Source: Chelydra serpentina (Eukaryota > Chordata > Testudines > Chelydridae). Taken from it: DNA of 64,000 nucleotides. The first letter of the stretch is position 1. Every line of letters begins with the position of its first letter. A program made the translations under genes and the position numbers. Shown here in pieces: positions 22,389 through 33,401 of the stretch. The notes beneath the pieces are model-generated. The model was not told where the DNA came from. It saw only the letters and a program-made list of their open reading frames with translations, and did not search any database. The stretch covers positions 1,798,001-1,862,000 of the forward strand of contig JBAIAC010000007.1 of assembly GCA_037349315.1 (NCBI GenBank), given 5' to 3'.

Positions 22389-22571
22389 GGGGTATGTCTA
22401 CACTGCAGTCTGAGGGGTGATTGTGGCAAGAATTGAATTAATACAGCAATGTAGACACAGTGGCACTGGCTTCCATGGTTCTATTTTTAGCTGAGCTAGT
22501 GCGGCTAAAGCTAACACAGGAGTGTCTTCCCATGCTGCAGTCACACCTCAGATTGCAGTGTAGACTACCCC
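22389..22571. mobile_element. 183-bp Harbinger-like MITE
   Basis: The ends GGGGTATGTCTACACTGCAG and (minus strand) GGGGTAGTCTACACTGCAAT pair. Subterminal arms CAGTCTGAGGGGTGA and TCACACCTCAGATTG also pair. The expected TTA duplication is degraded (TAA / AAA). Confidence 0.75.
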
Positions 22572-24424
22572 AAAAGACAAGACCAACCAGAAAGCAGCTT
22601 GCCCAAAGTACTTGCCAAATGATCTCATGTCCGCGTGAGGTGCCCCGAGTAGACACTCTATTGGTGAAGATTGAAGGATGGGCTGCAATAGGAAGTAACA
22701 TGCGTGGCCAGTGAAATGTATCGTGTGCCTCATTCATTCCAGAGCTGTTAGACGTCAGCAAATGGACATGAAAAGAATCCGTGTCTTTGAAGGGAGAGCT
22801 GAGGTTTATGGGTCTCTGGGGAGAAGGGGGTGTTTTAAGGAAGGACACAGAAGAGAATACCACGGAGGCGGGTGAGCCTGGATAGGAAGTGGGCTCCAGG
22901 ATGGTAGGGGAGTGCTATGAAAGGCAAACGCAGTGGCAAAATCCACAGTATCACAAAGCTCGGCCATACAAAGGCACTGGGTTATATGCAGAAAGCTTGC
23001 TGGGTCAATGCGTGCCTTCTGCATTGGCCGTTCCCAGCGGGATCAGCAGTATTCCCATCGGCTCAATAAAACCTCCCAGAACGAAGGAGCCGATGCTTTT
23101 CTAAAATGGTGCCGTTCTCAAGTCTGCAGAACCTTAAACGGCTGGAACTGATGCTTTGCTGCCTTGTGGCCTGTGTGCTCATTGGCACACATGGCTGCCC
23201 TGAGTGCAGGGCAGTGGGTATCGGATGCAGAGGGTTCTGCGCCAGCTGCCTTTGGGGAAGCAGATGGAGTGTTGGGCTTTTGTTGCAATTCACAAAACCT
23301 TAAACCGGCTGAGTCCCAAGTATCCAGCTGAGGTTCTAATACCTTGTATTCCTTCTGCCGTCTAAGGCAGGTGAGAGGTGGTCCTGCGGACTCGTGGGTC
23401 GGAGCCTAGACACAGCTCACATCTGATTCAGCAGCCAGGGTCTGTGCAGTCCCTTCTTACTGGAGTTGGGAAGGATCACAGATATAGGCCCTGCCATTGG
23501 ATCTGTTTGACTTCAGCTGGACATCATACTGGTGCATGGGTCTGCTTGCAGGGACCCAGCTGGAGAACTGGGGGCTTTGCTCATTCTAAAATAAAAGCAA
23601 AGATCTTCCTGTTTGCTGGTTTTCAGCCAGGCTTTCATTGAGTTATTTGAATGATTTTTATCGTGTCGTGTTTCATCCATTGCCTGGTTTACTGTTGTAG
23701 AGGGGTTTGTGAGAGGCTGGTACCGTAAAAAATAAAATGCAATATTTATTAGAAGACTAATATAATTGTCACTCGTACATTATTCTTAGAGGATCCCGTT
23801 TTTAATTTATGTCCAGTATTTCCCTCCCTTCCTGGCTAACACGTAGAGATAAATGCCTGTAAGGAGGATTTTTCCTCCCTCTCCTTCCTGCCGTCCTTCA
23901 TTCTTGGATCCTTCTCCTTTGTTGATGTGCTGACTGTTGCGGTGGATGCATCAGATCACAATGAAAAGACTAATCTCTCAAGATCATGGTAGAGAGAGAG
24001 GGACAAAGCTGCTCTTAAAGCAGAAACCTAGAACAGAGAGGAAAAAATAGCTAATAAATTGAGAGATGTTTTGTCTATTTTTTTTTTTGATTGGGGGAGG
24101 GGTTCCACAGAATCGAAGTCCAACAGAAACATTTCCATTCATTTTTTAAAAACACCATTAGACTGTGGTTTTTAAACCCACCCCTTTTAAACCCAGAAGT
24201 ACAACTGACTTGAGTGATTTTCATAGTTGTAGCTCAGAGGAATGTAGTTAGCAAACGGCATCAGTAGGCCTTACACATTTTCCCAGGATCCTTGCTAACA
24301 TCACAATAATTTTTGTCTCATCCACATTTAGCTTTAGACCATATTCTTTGCCATATTTATATATAATCTCCACTAACTTCATCAGACCCTTCTTCTGAAT
24401 CAGCCAACAGCACTGTGTCATCTA
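22572..24424. other. Unassigned sequence
   Basis: No gene or repeat recognised. Confidence 0.5.
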
Positions 24425-24609
24425 GGGGGGAGGGATAGCTCAGTGGTTTGAGCATTGGCCTGCTAAACCCAGGGTTGTGAGTTCAATCCTTGAGGGGGCC
24501 ATTTGGGGATCTGGGGCAAAAATTGGGGCTTGGTCCTGCTTTGAGCAGGGGGTTGGACTAGATGACTTACTAAGGTCCCTTCCAACCCTGATATTCTATG
24601 ATTCTATGA
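24425..24609 (+). mobile_element. Turtle tRNA-derived SINE, full length
   Basis: It has the intact A box (GGATAGCTCAGTGGTTTGAG) and B box (GGTTGTGAGTTCAATCC), the same body as the copy at 15446-15624 and the complete ATATTCTATGATTCTATGA tail. Confidence 0.95.
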
Positions 24610-24754
24610 TCTGTATAGCGAATGGTATTAACCCATTTTCTATTCCTCTTAGTACCACCTTCTGTTTCTTTGATCAATTAATTAACTCTCTAAGCAACAC
24701 TTTTAGAGTTAAATTCATTGTCATCAACTCAGCAGGAACTATGGGGAGGGTAGC

Positions 24755-25560
24755 TTGATTTAAATCACCAAGTGAAAAGCCTCGATTTAAAATCTTCAAT
24801 TTTTATCAACTTTTCCATTTGTACTTCAGTTATTTTCTGAGAGGTGCTTCATTCCCATTGGTTGATATAACCATTAAAACATGTTGATTTACAGCTAAGT
24901 AGAGCCTTGACATTAGATTTGGTACATCTTTGTGCTACCTAAGAAGGTACACTAATAACTGTATTATTATTATTTATATAGCTTGATAGTTTCTTATTAA
25001 TTGTACATTCTTAGAATGTTAGAAAATAGCGAATGATATGTTGCTTATTAACGAGATAATTAACTTTTTGTCATGATTTGTGTCAAACTGCAGTAACCTG
25101 GTAGAAGGAATTTAATTAAACACACAAAACAGCATATAAAATGTGTTTATTGAACAATCCTGTACACATAGTACAGTCTGAGTCCCTTACAGGATCACGC
25201 TCTTAATATAGTACATGACTCTTTCTTTTTGCCATATTTATAAAGTTTGATCTCAAAAGTTAGATGTTTTTCCCACTGATTTTCTTCTTTCTACAGAAAA
25301 ACAGCCGTTAACTCAATGTTTTTGATAGAGCCTCATGGATTCAGCAGAGTTAGTTTTTATTTCAATGTTTTAAAAGATCATCATATGTTTGGGCCTTAAC
25401 ATATTTTGTATTAAATTCAGATTTCATTTTAAACACGTTTATTTAAAAAAAGAAAAAGTTGTTGTAATTTAAATAACAATAACAAAATTCAATTTTTAAA
25501 TAAAAATCCAATTTTTATTTTTATTTTAAAAATAAACTACCATAGAGTGTAATATACTTC
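24755..25560. mobile_element. AT-rich probable DNA-transposon remnant
   Basis: TTGATTTAAATCACC at the left and AATTTAAATAAAAATCCAAT at the right form loose inverted ends around a very AT-rich interior. This style (GATTTAAATCA ends) is common for a repeat in turtles and birds, perhaps hAT derived. Limits and superfamily are inference. Confidence 0.4.
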
Positions 25561-25639
25561 CACTGGGTTATTCTAAGTAACCGTTCGCGGGCTTGGAAGA
25601 ACTTGTTATAAAAAGTATGGAAAAATACTTGGACTGCAC

Positions 25640-25775
25640 TTTAAAGTTAGCTAAGGCTGGTTGGTTTTGGCCTTAGATAATTTCTTTATCTTTGATCTAC
25701 AAGATATATCTCTTGTAGATCAAAGATAATTTCTTTATCTAAGGCCAAAACCAACCAGCTTTAGCTAACTTTAAA
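25640..25775. repeat. 136-bp foldback (long inverted repeat)
   Basis: Left arm 25640-25705 and right arm 25710-25775 are near-perfect inverted copies. Outer words TTTAAAGTTAGCTAA and GGTTGGTTTTGGCC pair with their complements on the right, and the inner TTTGATCTACAAGA pairs with TCTTGTAGATCAAA. The 15-mer GATAATTTCTTTATC is the exception: it appears in the same orientation in both arms. The loop is only a few bases. A MITE or locally formed palindrome is possible. Confidence 0.85.
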
Positions 25776-26199
25776 TAACAAAATGGCTAACATAAGTATA
25801 GATTATTCTGGTAGATCCATTTTTGTTTTTGCTATATAAATTCTTATTTAATATCACATCGGTCTGTAATGAGGACTGTTACAGCATACAGACCTATATA
25901 CATTTTGTATGGAATGGAGCTGGGCATTTGACTGGTCCAAAAATAACTAGTAAATTGATGGGTCAAATACTGATAAAATATTGTCAAATAATGTCAAAAA
26001 TGGTCAAATATTTTAAAGCACTAATTTATTAGAACAGTAACACCAGTAGTAAAAAAGATTGAGACTTTATGGTCGCCAATAGGCTTAGCCTAAGGATAGA
26101 TACTTATGCCTAATTAAATAAACCCAACAAATAACTTCACCGAGTTATTTTAACTCAGCAAAATGCAAAACCCAATGAAATGAAGTTCTAAAAAATGAA

Positions 26200-26230
26200 A
26201 GGATAATAATAATAATTATTATTATTACCT
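26200..26230. repeat. (AAT)n/(ATT)n palindromic microsatellite
   Basis: About four AAT units run straight into about four ATT units, giving a short perfect hairpin. Confidence 0.8.
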
Positions 26231-26411
26231 TTTTTCACAATGTTAGGTTGGCATTTAAATGTGAGCTTTCTTCAAGGCGAACAGTTGCAAAAGGAAAGAA
26301 AAACAAAACTAAATAGCAATAAAACAAACATTGCAACTATAAAAGAAAAAAGCCATTTTTAAATGTGCATACGTATGCTAGGTAGGCAGCAGACCACCTC
26401 TGCAAGCAGGT

Positions 26412-26525
26412 TAGGGTGACCAGACAGGAAATGTGAAAAATCGGGACAGGGGGTGGGGGGTAATAGGAGCCTATATAAGAAAATAAACCCAAAATTGGGA
26501 CTGTTCCTATAAAATCGGGACATCT
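26412..26525 (-). mobile_element. hAT-type MITE, TAGGGTGACCAG family (copy 2)
   Basis: Minus-strand copy of 13910-14031: TAGGGTGACCAGACAGGAAA, GTGAAAAATCGGGACAGGGG, TAATAGGAGCCTATATAAGA and TATAAAATCGGGACATCTG. The right terminus is degraded (GTGCGTCTA in place of the inverted end). Confidence 0.85.
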
Positions 26526-26639
26526 GTGCGTCTATTCTCTTTGTGTTACAGGAGGAGGCTTACTGACTGAACCTTTCTCTCCTTCGTTCACTCCTTTCTG
26601 AGTTAATTTCTGTATGTTTGTCTAGTCAGTTTAGGTTCT

Positions 26640-26735
26640 GTGCTCTTCAGAGCAGGGACTTTTAGCCTGTTTTAGCCTTGTAAACCACCCTGTCTGTTGC
26701 TGGGCTGGTATATAAATAAAGACCTACAGACAATG
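26640..26735 (+). repeat. Old LINE/SINE tail
   Basis: GTGCTCTTCAGAGCAGGGAC ... TATATAAATAAAGACC resembles the L3/CR1-type tails elsewhere in the window but is more divergent. Confidence 0.35.
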
Positions 26736-26894
26736 TTTGTTCTGGAAGATGGCAACCAATCATGTTGTTCAACTTTCAGTTAGTTCATCTTTTTCCCAGT
26801 TTCCATGGAGTAAAGTGATTGATCGAGGCGTTTTAGCAGACTTGCTAACAGCACCATGATGCAGTCAAAAAAGGGAGGCTACCACCTACATCAA

Positions 26895-27052
26895 AAAAAG
26901 AATGAGGAGTATTTGTGGTACCTTAGAGACTAACCAATTTATTTCTCACAAAAGCTTATGCCCAAATACATTGGTTAGTCTCCAAGATGCCACAATTGCT
27001 CCTTGTTCTTTTTGCGGATACAGACTAACACGGCTACCACTCTGAAACCTGT
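26895..27052. mobile_element. Palindromic Penelope-like 3'-end insertion (copy 2)
   Basis: The antisense half (GTATTTGTGGTACCTTAGAG, ACTAACCAATTTATTTCT) is joined directly to a sense half (CACAAAAGCTTATGCCCAAA, TACATTGGTTAGTCTCCAAG, ATGCCACAATTGCTCC, CAGACTAACACGGCTACCAC). The 12-bp target duplication CACCTACATCAA at 26883-26894 and 27053-27064 is perfect. Both halves cover the same 3' part of the element; only the sense half retains the outermost terminus. Confidence 0.87.
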
Positions 27053-27064
27053 CACCTACATCAA

Positions 27065-28339
27065 GGCATTCTTCCTCGAGTATTTGACAGTATTTGACCT
27101 TGGTCAAATAACAGGCAGACGATTGACTGGTCAGTTGATCAGCTTGCCAAGCCTAGCCTGGAAGTGATATAGTGTTGGTTAGATGGCACTGCATTCAAAT
27201 AACGTACAGTTGATCAGATGGTGCGGTGGGGTTGTACTCGTCTCTCTGGAGACCTGGGCTGATGTCAGAAGCAAAAGAACTTGCCTTGTCCTTGGGAGCT
27301 ATTTCGCCCCATTACAGCACCTGTCAGCACAGCCGAGTTTGTGACTGCGGAAATGTCTAGCAGAGGCGTAACCGGGGTGTTGCGGATGACCACGCGGTGT
27401 ACCGGCAGAGCTGCCTGGGTAATCGGACATTGCTGACAGACTCCCTTTTTAGGAACTATGAGATTCACACCATCTTTTATGAGAGTTGTGGGTGGGGGAG
27501 GGAGAAATCACTGCTGAATGAAAGTCAAAATAACTGAGCTGAAAGCTTAAATGCTGAGCTTCAGCCTGGAGTAAAGGCTTGTAAGTGGGTTGTAAATCCT
27601 TTAAACCCTCCCCAGCCCTCCAATGAGTGTCACGCTCCTATTTGATACACAGTGAGTGGAACTGAAATGGTGTCAGAGGAGCTAATGGTTTTGTCCTGAC
27701 CGTGGCCCGATAGTACATTACCCGACCTCTGTTGCCTGCAGGGGTGAATGAATGGATATTCCCTTCATAGGTTTTGCGTCCAAGGGTAGAGTTTTGGGTG
27801 CTCTTCCGTGGCTGGCATAAAACTGGCATTGAAGTGCACATCTCTCTGTAAAGGGCACCTATGAAATGGTCATCGGAAACCTGGGTCCATGCAACCTAAG
27901 TTGAGTGTCGTGCTGGTGCGTCCAAGGCTGGGCAGGACCTGATGTACATAACATACCCACGCAACACAAGAGCGCCCAAGGACCATGCCTCCTGAGGAGC
28001 CAGGGATTGTGATGCAGCCCTGTCAGAACAATGTCACTTAGTGGGTATATGATGGGGCAAAAAGGAGTTTACGAAGGGTGCCGTTGACCACCAGGGTAGG
28101 TGGTACCTCTGGCAGTTACAGCTGTGAGTAACGGGAGAAGGAAATGGGGTGTCGTCAAGCAAGCAGAATTCCATGAGAGCCTGCTGTCAATCTGCGTGTC
28201 CAAGCCAGGGGCAGATTCAGTATCGCCTCAGTGGGAGAGCTGTGACGTTAAACCAAAGGCTAGGCAGCCCATATGACTACTTCTCTATTGCACGAGCTCC
28301 AAATTGTAACTAGAATGCACCATACAGCGTCCTCAGTGC
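27065..28339. other. Unassigned sequence
   Basis: No gene. At 28225-28260 the words GTGGGAGAGCTGTGACGTTA and AACCAAAGGCTAGGC recall an ancient SINE/LINE fragment. The remainder is unremarkable. Confidence 0.45.
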
Positions 28340-28475
28340 TTCGTTTGTGCCAGGGCTGAGCCCCGGCCCCTCTGGGCTCGGCAGTTCATAGCTCCGGCCC
28401 CTCTGGGCTCGGCAGTTCATAGCTCCGGCACCTTGGGGCTTTCTGCATCAGTTATGAAAGTAAAAAAATAGTTTG
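28340..28475. repeat. Interspersed repeat with internal 31-bp tandem duplication
   Basis: The repeat starts near CGTTTGTGCCAGGGCTGAGC and ends near GAAAGTAAAAAAATAGTTTG. Inside, a 31-bp unit beginning CCGGCCCCTCTGGGCTCGGC is perfectly duplicated at 28363-28393 and 28394-28424, with a partial third unit to about 28440. Confidence 0.7.
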
Positions 28476-30177
28476 AGCTATTTAAGCACTGAGCGCAACG
28501 GTGGATGAGGAACGACTGTTGGTCTCGCTATCAATGGGTCACACTAGCCTGCAAACCACATGCCCCGGCTGGTTCTGTTTTGCCCGCCTCCTAAATCATT
28601 CCACTCCCGATAAATCAAGTCCTGCATGTTTGTCCAAGGCAGCAGCAGGGGAAGTTTGAAAACTGAGCTGCCTAATGAGAACACAGAGGCTGCTTTCCAA
28701 GAGTGACACAGGAAAGGGATTCATCGCTACAGAGCGGGAAAAGTATTCGTGAGAATGAAAGGCGACTGTACCGTGGCTGCTACAGGAGAGGCCAAGCTTA
28801 GATGGAGGGCGGGGGGATGGAAATTCCCCCACATCAGCCTTATGGTGCTTGGAGTCCTGTTACTGTATGGTGCGCTCTAGACAGAACACGGAGCTGACAT
28901 GGGAGGGGAGCGGCAGGCCCTGTTTTAGGGGCTGCCTAGCCTAGTGGAAGCAGATAGATAAAGTGTTGCTTAAGATGCATGCAGGATCTGCCTTTGTGTA
29001 CGAACTGGAAAGTAGGTTCTGGTAAGCCACTCCTCCGGGCCCGGCACGGGGAAAATCTCCACCGTTTCCCACTTGGATTGTCTCTAGCTGCTTACCGGTC
29101 ACCGCCGCAGCGGTGCCTTTCTCATGAGAGCGCTGCCGCCAGGAGGAGCGGAAGTGCCAACTCAGCCACGCCCAGAGGACTCCCTCCACCACCACTGGCC
29201 ACTAGGCTGTTATCCACCGAGCCACCGTGCTTGTGGGGAGTAGTGAGACAGGGTTGCGAGCACGGCTTGCCAGGCCTGAATGGGCAAAGAGCTCGGTGTG
29301 CGGCATAGGAAGGAGCACGTGGTTGACAGAGGAGCCTAGGCCTTGTCTGGATCCGTGTTTCATCCTTCGATGGCCAGCGACTAGCGTCGCTGCACTATTG
29401 TGAGCCCCTGGCCCAGCCGAAGAAAGTGGCGGCTGTGCACCGTCGGACCGGGTCCTGGTTTTGAAACCGGGATTAGCTCAACCAATGCACATCACTGTTT
29501 TCCTTGTCTGTGCTTGGGCTTAGCACTGGTGCAGCGGTGCTCATTGCTGGCCGCTGATGGCTGAATTGGGGCTAATGCTGAATATGGACCATGCCTGAGC
29601 CCTTCTAGACACTTCACGTGGCTGAAAGTCACTTGTCCCAATTTGGTGGCCCGGGCCTGTGAGAATTGCAGCAGAAGTCTGCGCCCCATTCTTTTAATTG
29701 CATTAGAAAGGACCCAAGGTGCACCAACCGCCACCTTAACCTGTTTCTTCTCTAAACTAAAAGGCTTTTGCTGAAAAAGAGCACAGCCGTGGGGCTCAGA
29801 AGTGAAATTTAATTGGCATAATATGGGTCACCCCACCTACAGAGAATTAGCAGGGAGGCATGTGTGAGCAACCTACTTCTCTTTGCCTAGCCCTCCCAAA
29901 ATCAGCCTGCTGCACCGCTGCTCCTGGATTTTACAAAGGGAGGTAACTTTTAAAGAAAATATAAAAGGTAGATCTGGGGGCGTAACCTGAAGCAAACGCC
30001 CCCTGTTCTAGGCCTTCCAGCTCTTCCAGCATGTTACCTGCAGGGTATTAGGAAAATCCAACAATCAATGCCCCTTGCAGCCACGTTTTATGAAAGCCTA
30101 AATGTGATCTTTACTTGGCCTTGGCAATCCCTCTTGGGGCTCCTAGAACACTACAGGGACCCCAGCAGTGTATAATC
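28476..30177. other. Unassigned sequence
   Basis: No gene or recognised repeat. The open frame at 28979-29308 has no known domain. Confidence 0.5.
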
Positions 30178-30180
30178 TTA

Positions 30181-30930
30181 GGGTATGTCTACACTGCAGC
30201 ATGAGCCCGAGCTCAAGGCTTAACCCCCTTTTGTCTACACTGCAGCTGTGCTAACCCAGGGCTCAGATGCAGGGTCCCAGGACCGTGCCCAGCTGGAGGG
30301 TCTGATCTGGAGTCAAGCCAGAACCCAGGGTCCAAGCCCTGTTGCTTCCCAGTGTAGACGCAGTCTGGCTTGACTGAGGTCCTGGGAGTCATCTGGGAGA
30401 ATCCCACAATTCTGTGGGACAACTTCCTCTGTCTGTCTGTCTCCCTCTCTCTCAACAATCTGCAATCCACTGTATGGAAAACGGTAACCACCCCACACCC
30501 TCTTGGCAAACAGCAGCAGCTCAGGTCAGCGTTAACCCGTCATTCTCTTCTGATCACCAATCAGCAAGCACGCTATCGGAGCACTTGCAATGGAGACCGA
30601 ACGGATGAGGCCTTTTGCAAAGCGAGCTGCTTCCTGGTAACGTGCAGGGCGGGCAGTAAAGTTTTTTCCCACAGTGCACCACGTTCTTAGGGCTAGAGCG
30701 GCCACGTTTTGGCGGGAGGTGAGGCGCTAGGGACTCTGAGATATGGTTACTTTGACTCGGGGGTGCACACCGCAGTGCAGACACCAGAGCACGGCTTCGA
30801 GCATGGGTCAGAAAGTTCTTAACCTAGAGTTAAAATACAGTGTGGACGCTGAAGTCCGGGGTTCCCTAGCGCTGGTGAGCTGACTCAAGTCTCACTAACC
30901 CTAGGTTTACATTGCGGTGTAGACCTACCC
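30181..30930. mobile_element. 750-bp Harbinger-like non-autonomous element
   Basis: The termini GGGTATGTCTACACTGCAG and (minus strand) GGGTAGGTCTACACCGCAAT are flanked by TTA on both sides (30178-30180, 30931-30933). Internal motifs GTCTACACTGCAGCTG (30233) and CCAGTGTAGACGCAGTCTGG (30350) repeat the end sequence in both orientations. No transposase or DDE domain is seen. It is the longest member of this family here. Confidence 0.82.
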
Positions 30931-30933
30931 TTA

Positions 30934-31387
30934 GTCTCTCTCCTTTCTCCTGCTGCATTTCTTTCTCCTTTTCTTTCTCCTTACTTTCTCTTCTAGGGGC
31001 AGCCGCAGACACGGACCCCTTCCTGAGGCTGGGTTGTGTTCCGCTCCCGATCCACTCCTTTCCCCTGCTCCCTTCCCTCTTGCATCCCTTCCTCCCTGAG
31101 TCCCCCACTGTGTTCTGCTCCCCAAACCTTCGCCCCCTGCTGCTCGCTGCCCTCCAGCAGTGACTGTTCCTGGTAAGTACAACAGGAAACAAGTTAACTG
31201 GGCTCCCACCGTTAACTCGGCTCCATTGTGCTTTCAGTTAACTTCTCACATGCCTGCATGGGATTAAATAGCTCTTGCCTTCCTGGCCCTGGGGGGTGGC
31301 TGGACAACTGTCCTTGCCAAGAGCTAAACCGCGTGGATGCTGGGCAGTGTCTTTTGAAATCTGTGAAGGATCTTCTTGTCTGACACC
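30934..31387. other. Unassigned, pyrimidine-rich
   Basis: 30935-31140 is C/T-rich on the plus strand and yields spurious open frames. No gene recognised. Confidence 0.5.
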
Positions 31388-31500
31388 TGGATTGCAAGCT
31401 TTCTGGGACAGGGACGGTCATCTTTGCTACTTGTCTGTACAACACCTACTACAATGAGGTGGGTTCTAGGCACTTCTGTAATATGAATACATAATAATAA
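31388..31500 (+). repeat. Old L3/CR1-type LINE tail
   Basis: ATTGCAAGCTTTCTGGGACA, GGGACGGTCATCTTTGC, TGTACAACACCTACTACAAT and ACATAATAATAAC follow the order seen at 18345-18468. Confidence 0.55.
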
Positions 31501-31610
31501 CAGGAGGTCGGGATAATATGAGCTCTACCTGGTCTAGACCATTGACAAACTATCCTGATTAGCATTTTTATTTGCATCTTCCCTTCTCCTCCAGAAAACC
31601 CATCCATCCA

Positions 31611-32176
31611 TCATAGAAACATGGAAATTTAGGACTAGAAGGGACCTCCATAGGTCATCTAGTCCAGTCCCCTGCACTGAGGCAGGACTAAGTATTATCT
31701 AGACCATCCCATTAGATGTATATCTAACTTGTTCTTTAAAACCTCCAGTGACGGAGAAGAATAATTTATCACCCTCCTCTTTATAACAACCTTTTATGTA
31801 CTTGAAGAGTGTCTTCATGTTACCCCCCCACCCACCTCCAGTCTTCTATTCTCCAGACTAAACAAACCCAATGTTTTCAGTCTTTCTTTGTAGTTCGTGT
31901 TTTCTAGATGTTATCATTTTTGTTGCTCTCCTCTGGACTGTCTCCAGTTTGTCCATATCTTGCCCAAAGTGTGGCACCCAGAACTGGACACAATACTCCA
32001 GTTGAGGCCTAATCAGCGCGGAGTAGAGCGGAAGAATGACTTCTCCTGTCTTGCTCACAACGCTCCTGCTAATACATCCCAGAGTGATGTTCGCCCAGAG
32101 TGTGACACTGTTGACTCATATTTAGTTTGTGATCCACTATAACGCCCAGGTCCTTTGCTGCAGTACTTCTTCCTAG
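31611..32176 (-). mobile_element. CR1 LINE 3' part (left segment)
   Basis: Minus-strand CR1 with 3' terminus at the left (CATAGAAACATGGAAATTTA, GGACTAGAAGGGACCTCC), then the reverse of the ORF2 C-terminus. It is interrupted at GTACTTCTTCCTAG by a Penelope-like insertion and resumes at 32434. Confidence 0.9.
31858..32058 (-). pseudogene. CR1 ORF2 reverse-transcriptase C-terminal fragment
   Basis: The open segment contains VILPLYSALIRPQLEYCVQF, VPHFGQDMDKLETVQRRATK and M, the conserved thumb-side block of CR1/L2-type reverse transcriptase. The catalytic YADD-bearing palm and the endonuclease are absent through 5' truncation, and the frame breaks on both sides. The fragment is non-functional and is inherited with the LINE copy. 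Confidence 0.9.
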
Positions 32177-32433
32177 AGAGACGAGGTGGGTGAAGTAATA
32201 TCTGTTACTGGGCCAAGAGAGGGACAAGCTTTCGAGCTACACAGAAGATATGAATTCACCCAACTTGTCTCTAGGGTGACCAGATGTCCCGATTTTATAG
32301 GGACAGTCCCGAATTTTGGGTCTTTTTCTTATATAGGCTCCTATTACCCCCACCCCCGTCCCGATTTTTCACACTTGCTGTCTGGTCACTCTACGTTGAT
32401 ATCCTGGGACTGGCACTGCTACAACTAGACCGT
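32177..32433. mobile_element. Palindromic Penelope-like insertion, second family, inside CR1
   Basis: The antisense part is AGACGAGGTGGGTGAAGTAA ... GACAAGCTTTCGAGCTAC. The sense part is GAATTCACCCAACTTGTCTC ... ATCCTGGGACTGGCACTGCT. The two overlap around the CACCCA(C/A)CTTGTCTC segment. The 14-bp target duplication is GTACTTCTTCCTAG (32163-32176) / GTACTCCTTCCTAG (32434-32447), one mismatch. Assignment to Penelope is by analogy: GAAAGCTT, a following AATAAA-like stretch and a final (GAC)CAACACGGCTAC-type end line up with family 1. A small hAT MITE lies inside. Confidence 0.72.
32272..32393 (+). mobile_element. hAT-type MITE, TAGGGTGACCAG family (copy 3)
   Basis: TAGGGTGACCAGATGTCCCG at the left and (minus strand) TAGAGTGACCAGACAGCAAG at the right, with the same interior as 13910-14031. 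It is nested in a Penelope-like insert, itself nested in CR1, and is therefore the youngest of the three. No clear 8-bp duplication survives. Confidence 0.87.
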
Positions 32434-32500
32434 GTACTCCTTCCTAGGCAGCCATTTCCCATTTGGTGTAATATAGTTCATATTGTGCCTGTGACCCTGG
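32434..32500 (-). mobile_element. CR1 LINE (right segment)
   Basis: TACTCCTTCCTAGGCAGCCA followed by TTTCCCATTTGGTGTAATA continues the CR1 interrupted at 32176. Confidence 0.8.
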
Positions 32501-33401
32501 AATCACTAATAATTGGCTGTAAAATCAATCCCATGAAATATACAGAGCGTTTTGCTCATTTAAGCCCTGCCCTTCCAGTCAAATGCAGGGTAAGAAGGAT
32601 CATGTTTGAAAATCATTGGTTAGAGAACTGGGGAAAGAGCAGCACCCATCCGTGCTCTGCATGGCAGGCAGAATGCGGTTAGCATGTAAGCGCAGGGCTT
32701 TGCTTCTCCCTAGAACTGGGACTAGAGTTGGAAGACGTTTGGCTGAACCTTTTTCACCAGAAAATGCAGACTGGGGTTGATGGGACCATTTCACGAACTT
32801 CTGTCGAATTCACCCAATTGTTTCTGTTGGGGGCGGGGGGGAGGACACCTTTAAAAATAATCAGAAAAAAATCAACATATTTTGGATTCTAAATGACTTT
32901 TGGTTTGAAATGGACTTCAATTTTATTTTTCAAAGTTTTAAAAAAGTTTGAAAGCTAAACCATTTGATTCAAGATGAATTTTTCTTTTCCAGTTAGCTGA
33001 AAATTTCAAAAAACATTTAATTTCTGCTCAACCTGAAATGAATTGTATTTATTTACCGTATGACCACTGAACCGAAATATCCGTTATCTGCATAGCTCTA
33101 ATTGTAATATTACCGGTGTCTTGCATAAGATGTTTACATTGGACTGTGGGTTGTGTAGTCTAGATGTGGACAGAGGCACTGTATCCTGAAATGTTACAGC
33201 TCAGTAGATATGTGCCTTTATCTCCCAGTGATAATGACATCAGATCAAAGCCACTTAATTCTCAGGGGCATTAACAAACACCTCCTCATGCTTATTGCTG
33301 TTCCTTTACCACCAGACCGATGAATAAACTGGATTATGTTTCAAAGGCCAAGGATTTTATGTTGGTTTTGCTAGCAGGTGGCTGCCTTGATTGGTGCTGA
33401 C
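32501..33401. other. Unassigned, with AT-rich fuzzy repeat
   Basis: 32735-33075 has many GAAAATTT / AAATTTTC-like words and resembles 47235-47500 and 61200-61345; possibly copies of one old repeat that I cannot name. The rest is unassigned. Confidence 0.4.

Noticed and set aside
25890..27150. A larger hAT spanning the second palindromic Penelope (TTTGACTGGTCC and GACTGGTCAGTTGATC words at the two sides)
   Set aside because: The ends do not pair convincingly and no target duplication was found.
28370..28432. CRISPR-like direct repeats
   Set aside because: Two immediately adjacent identical units without spacers in vertebrate DNA; a tandem duplication.
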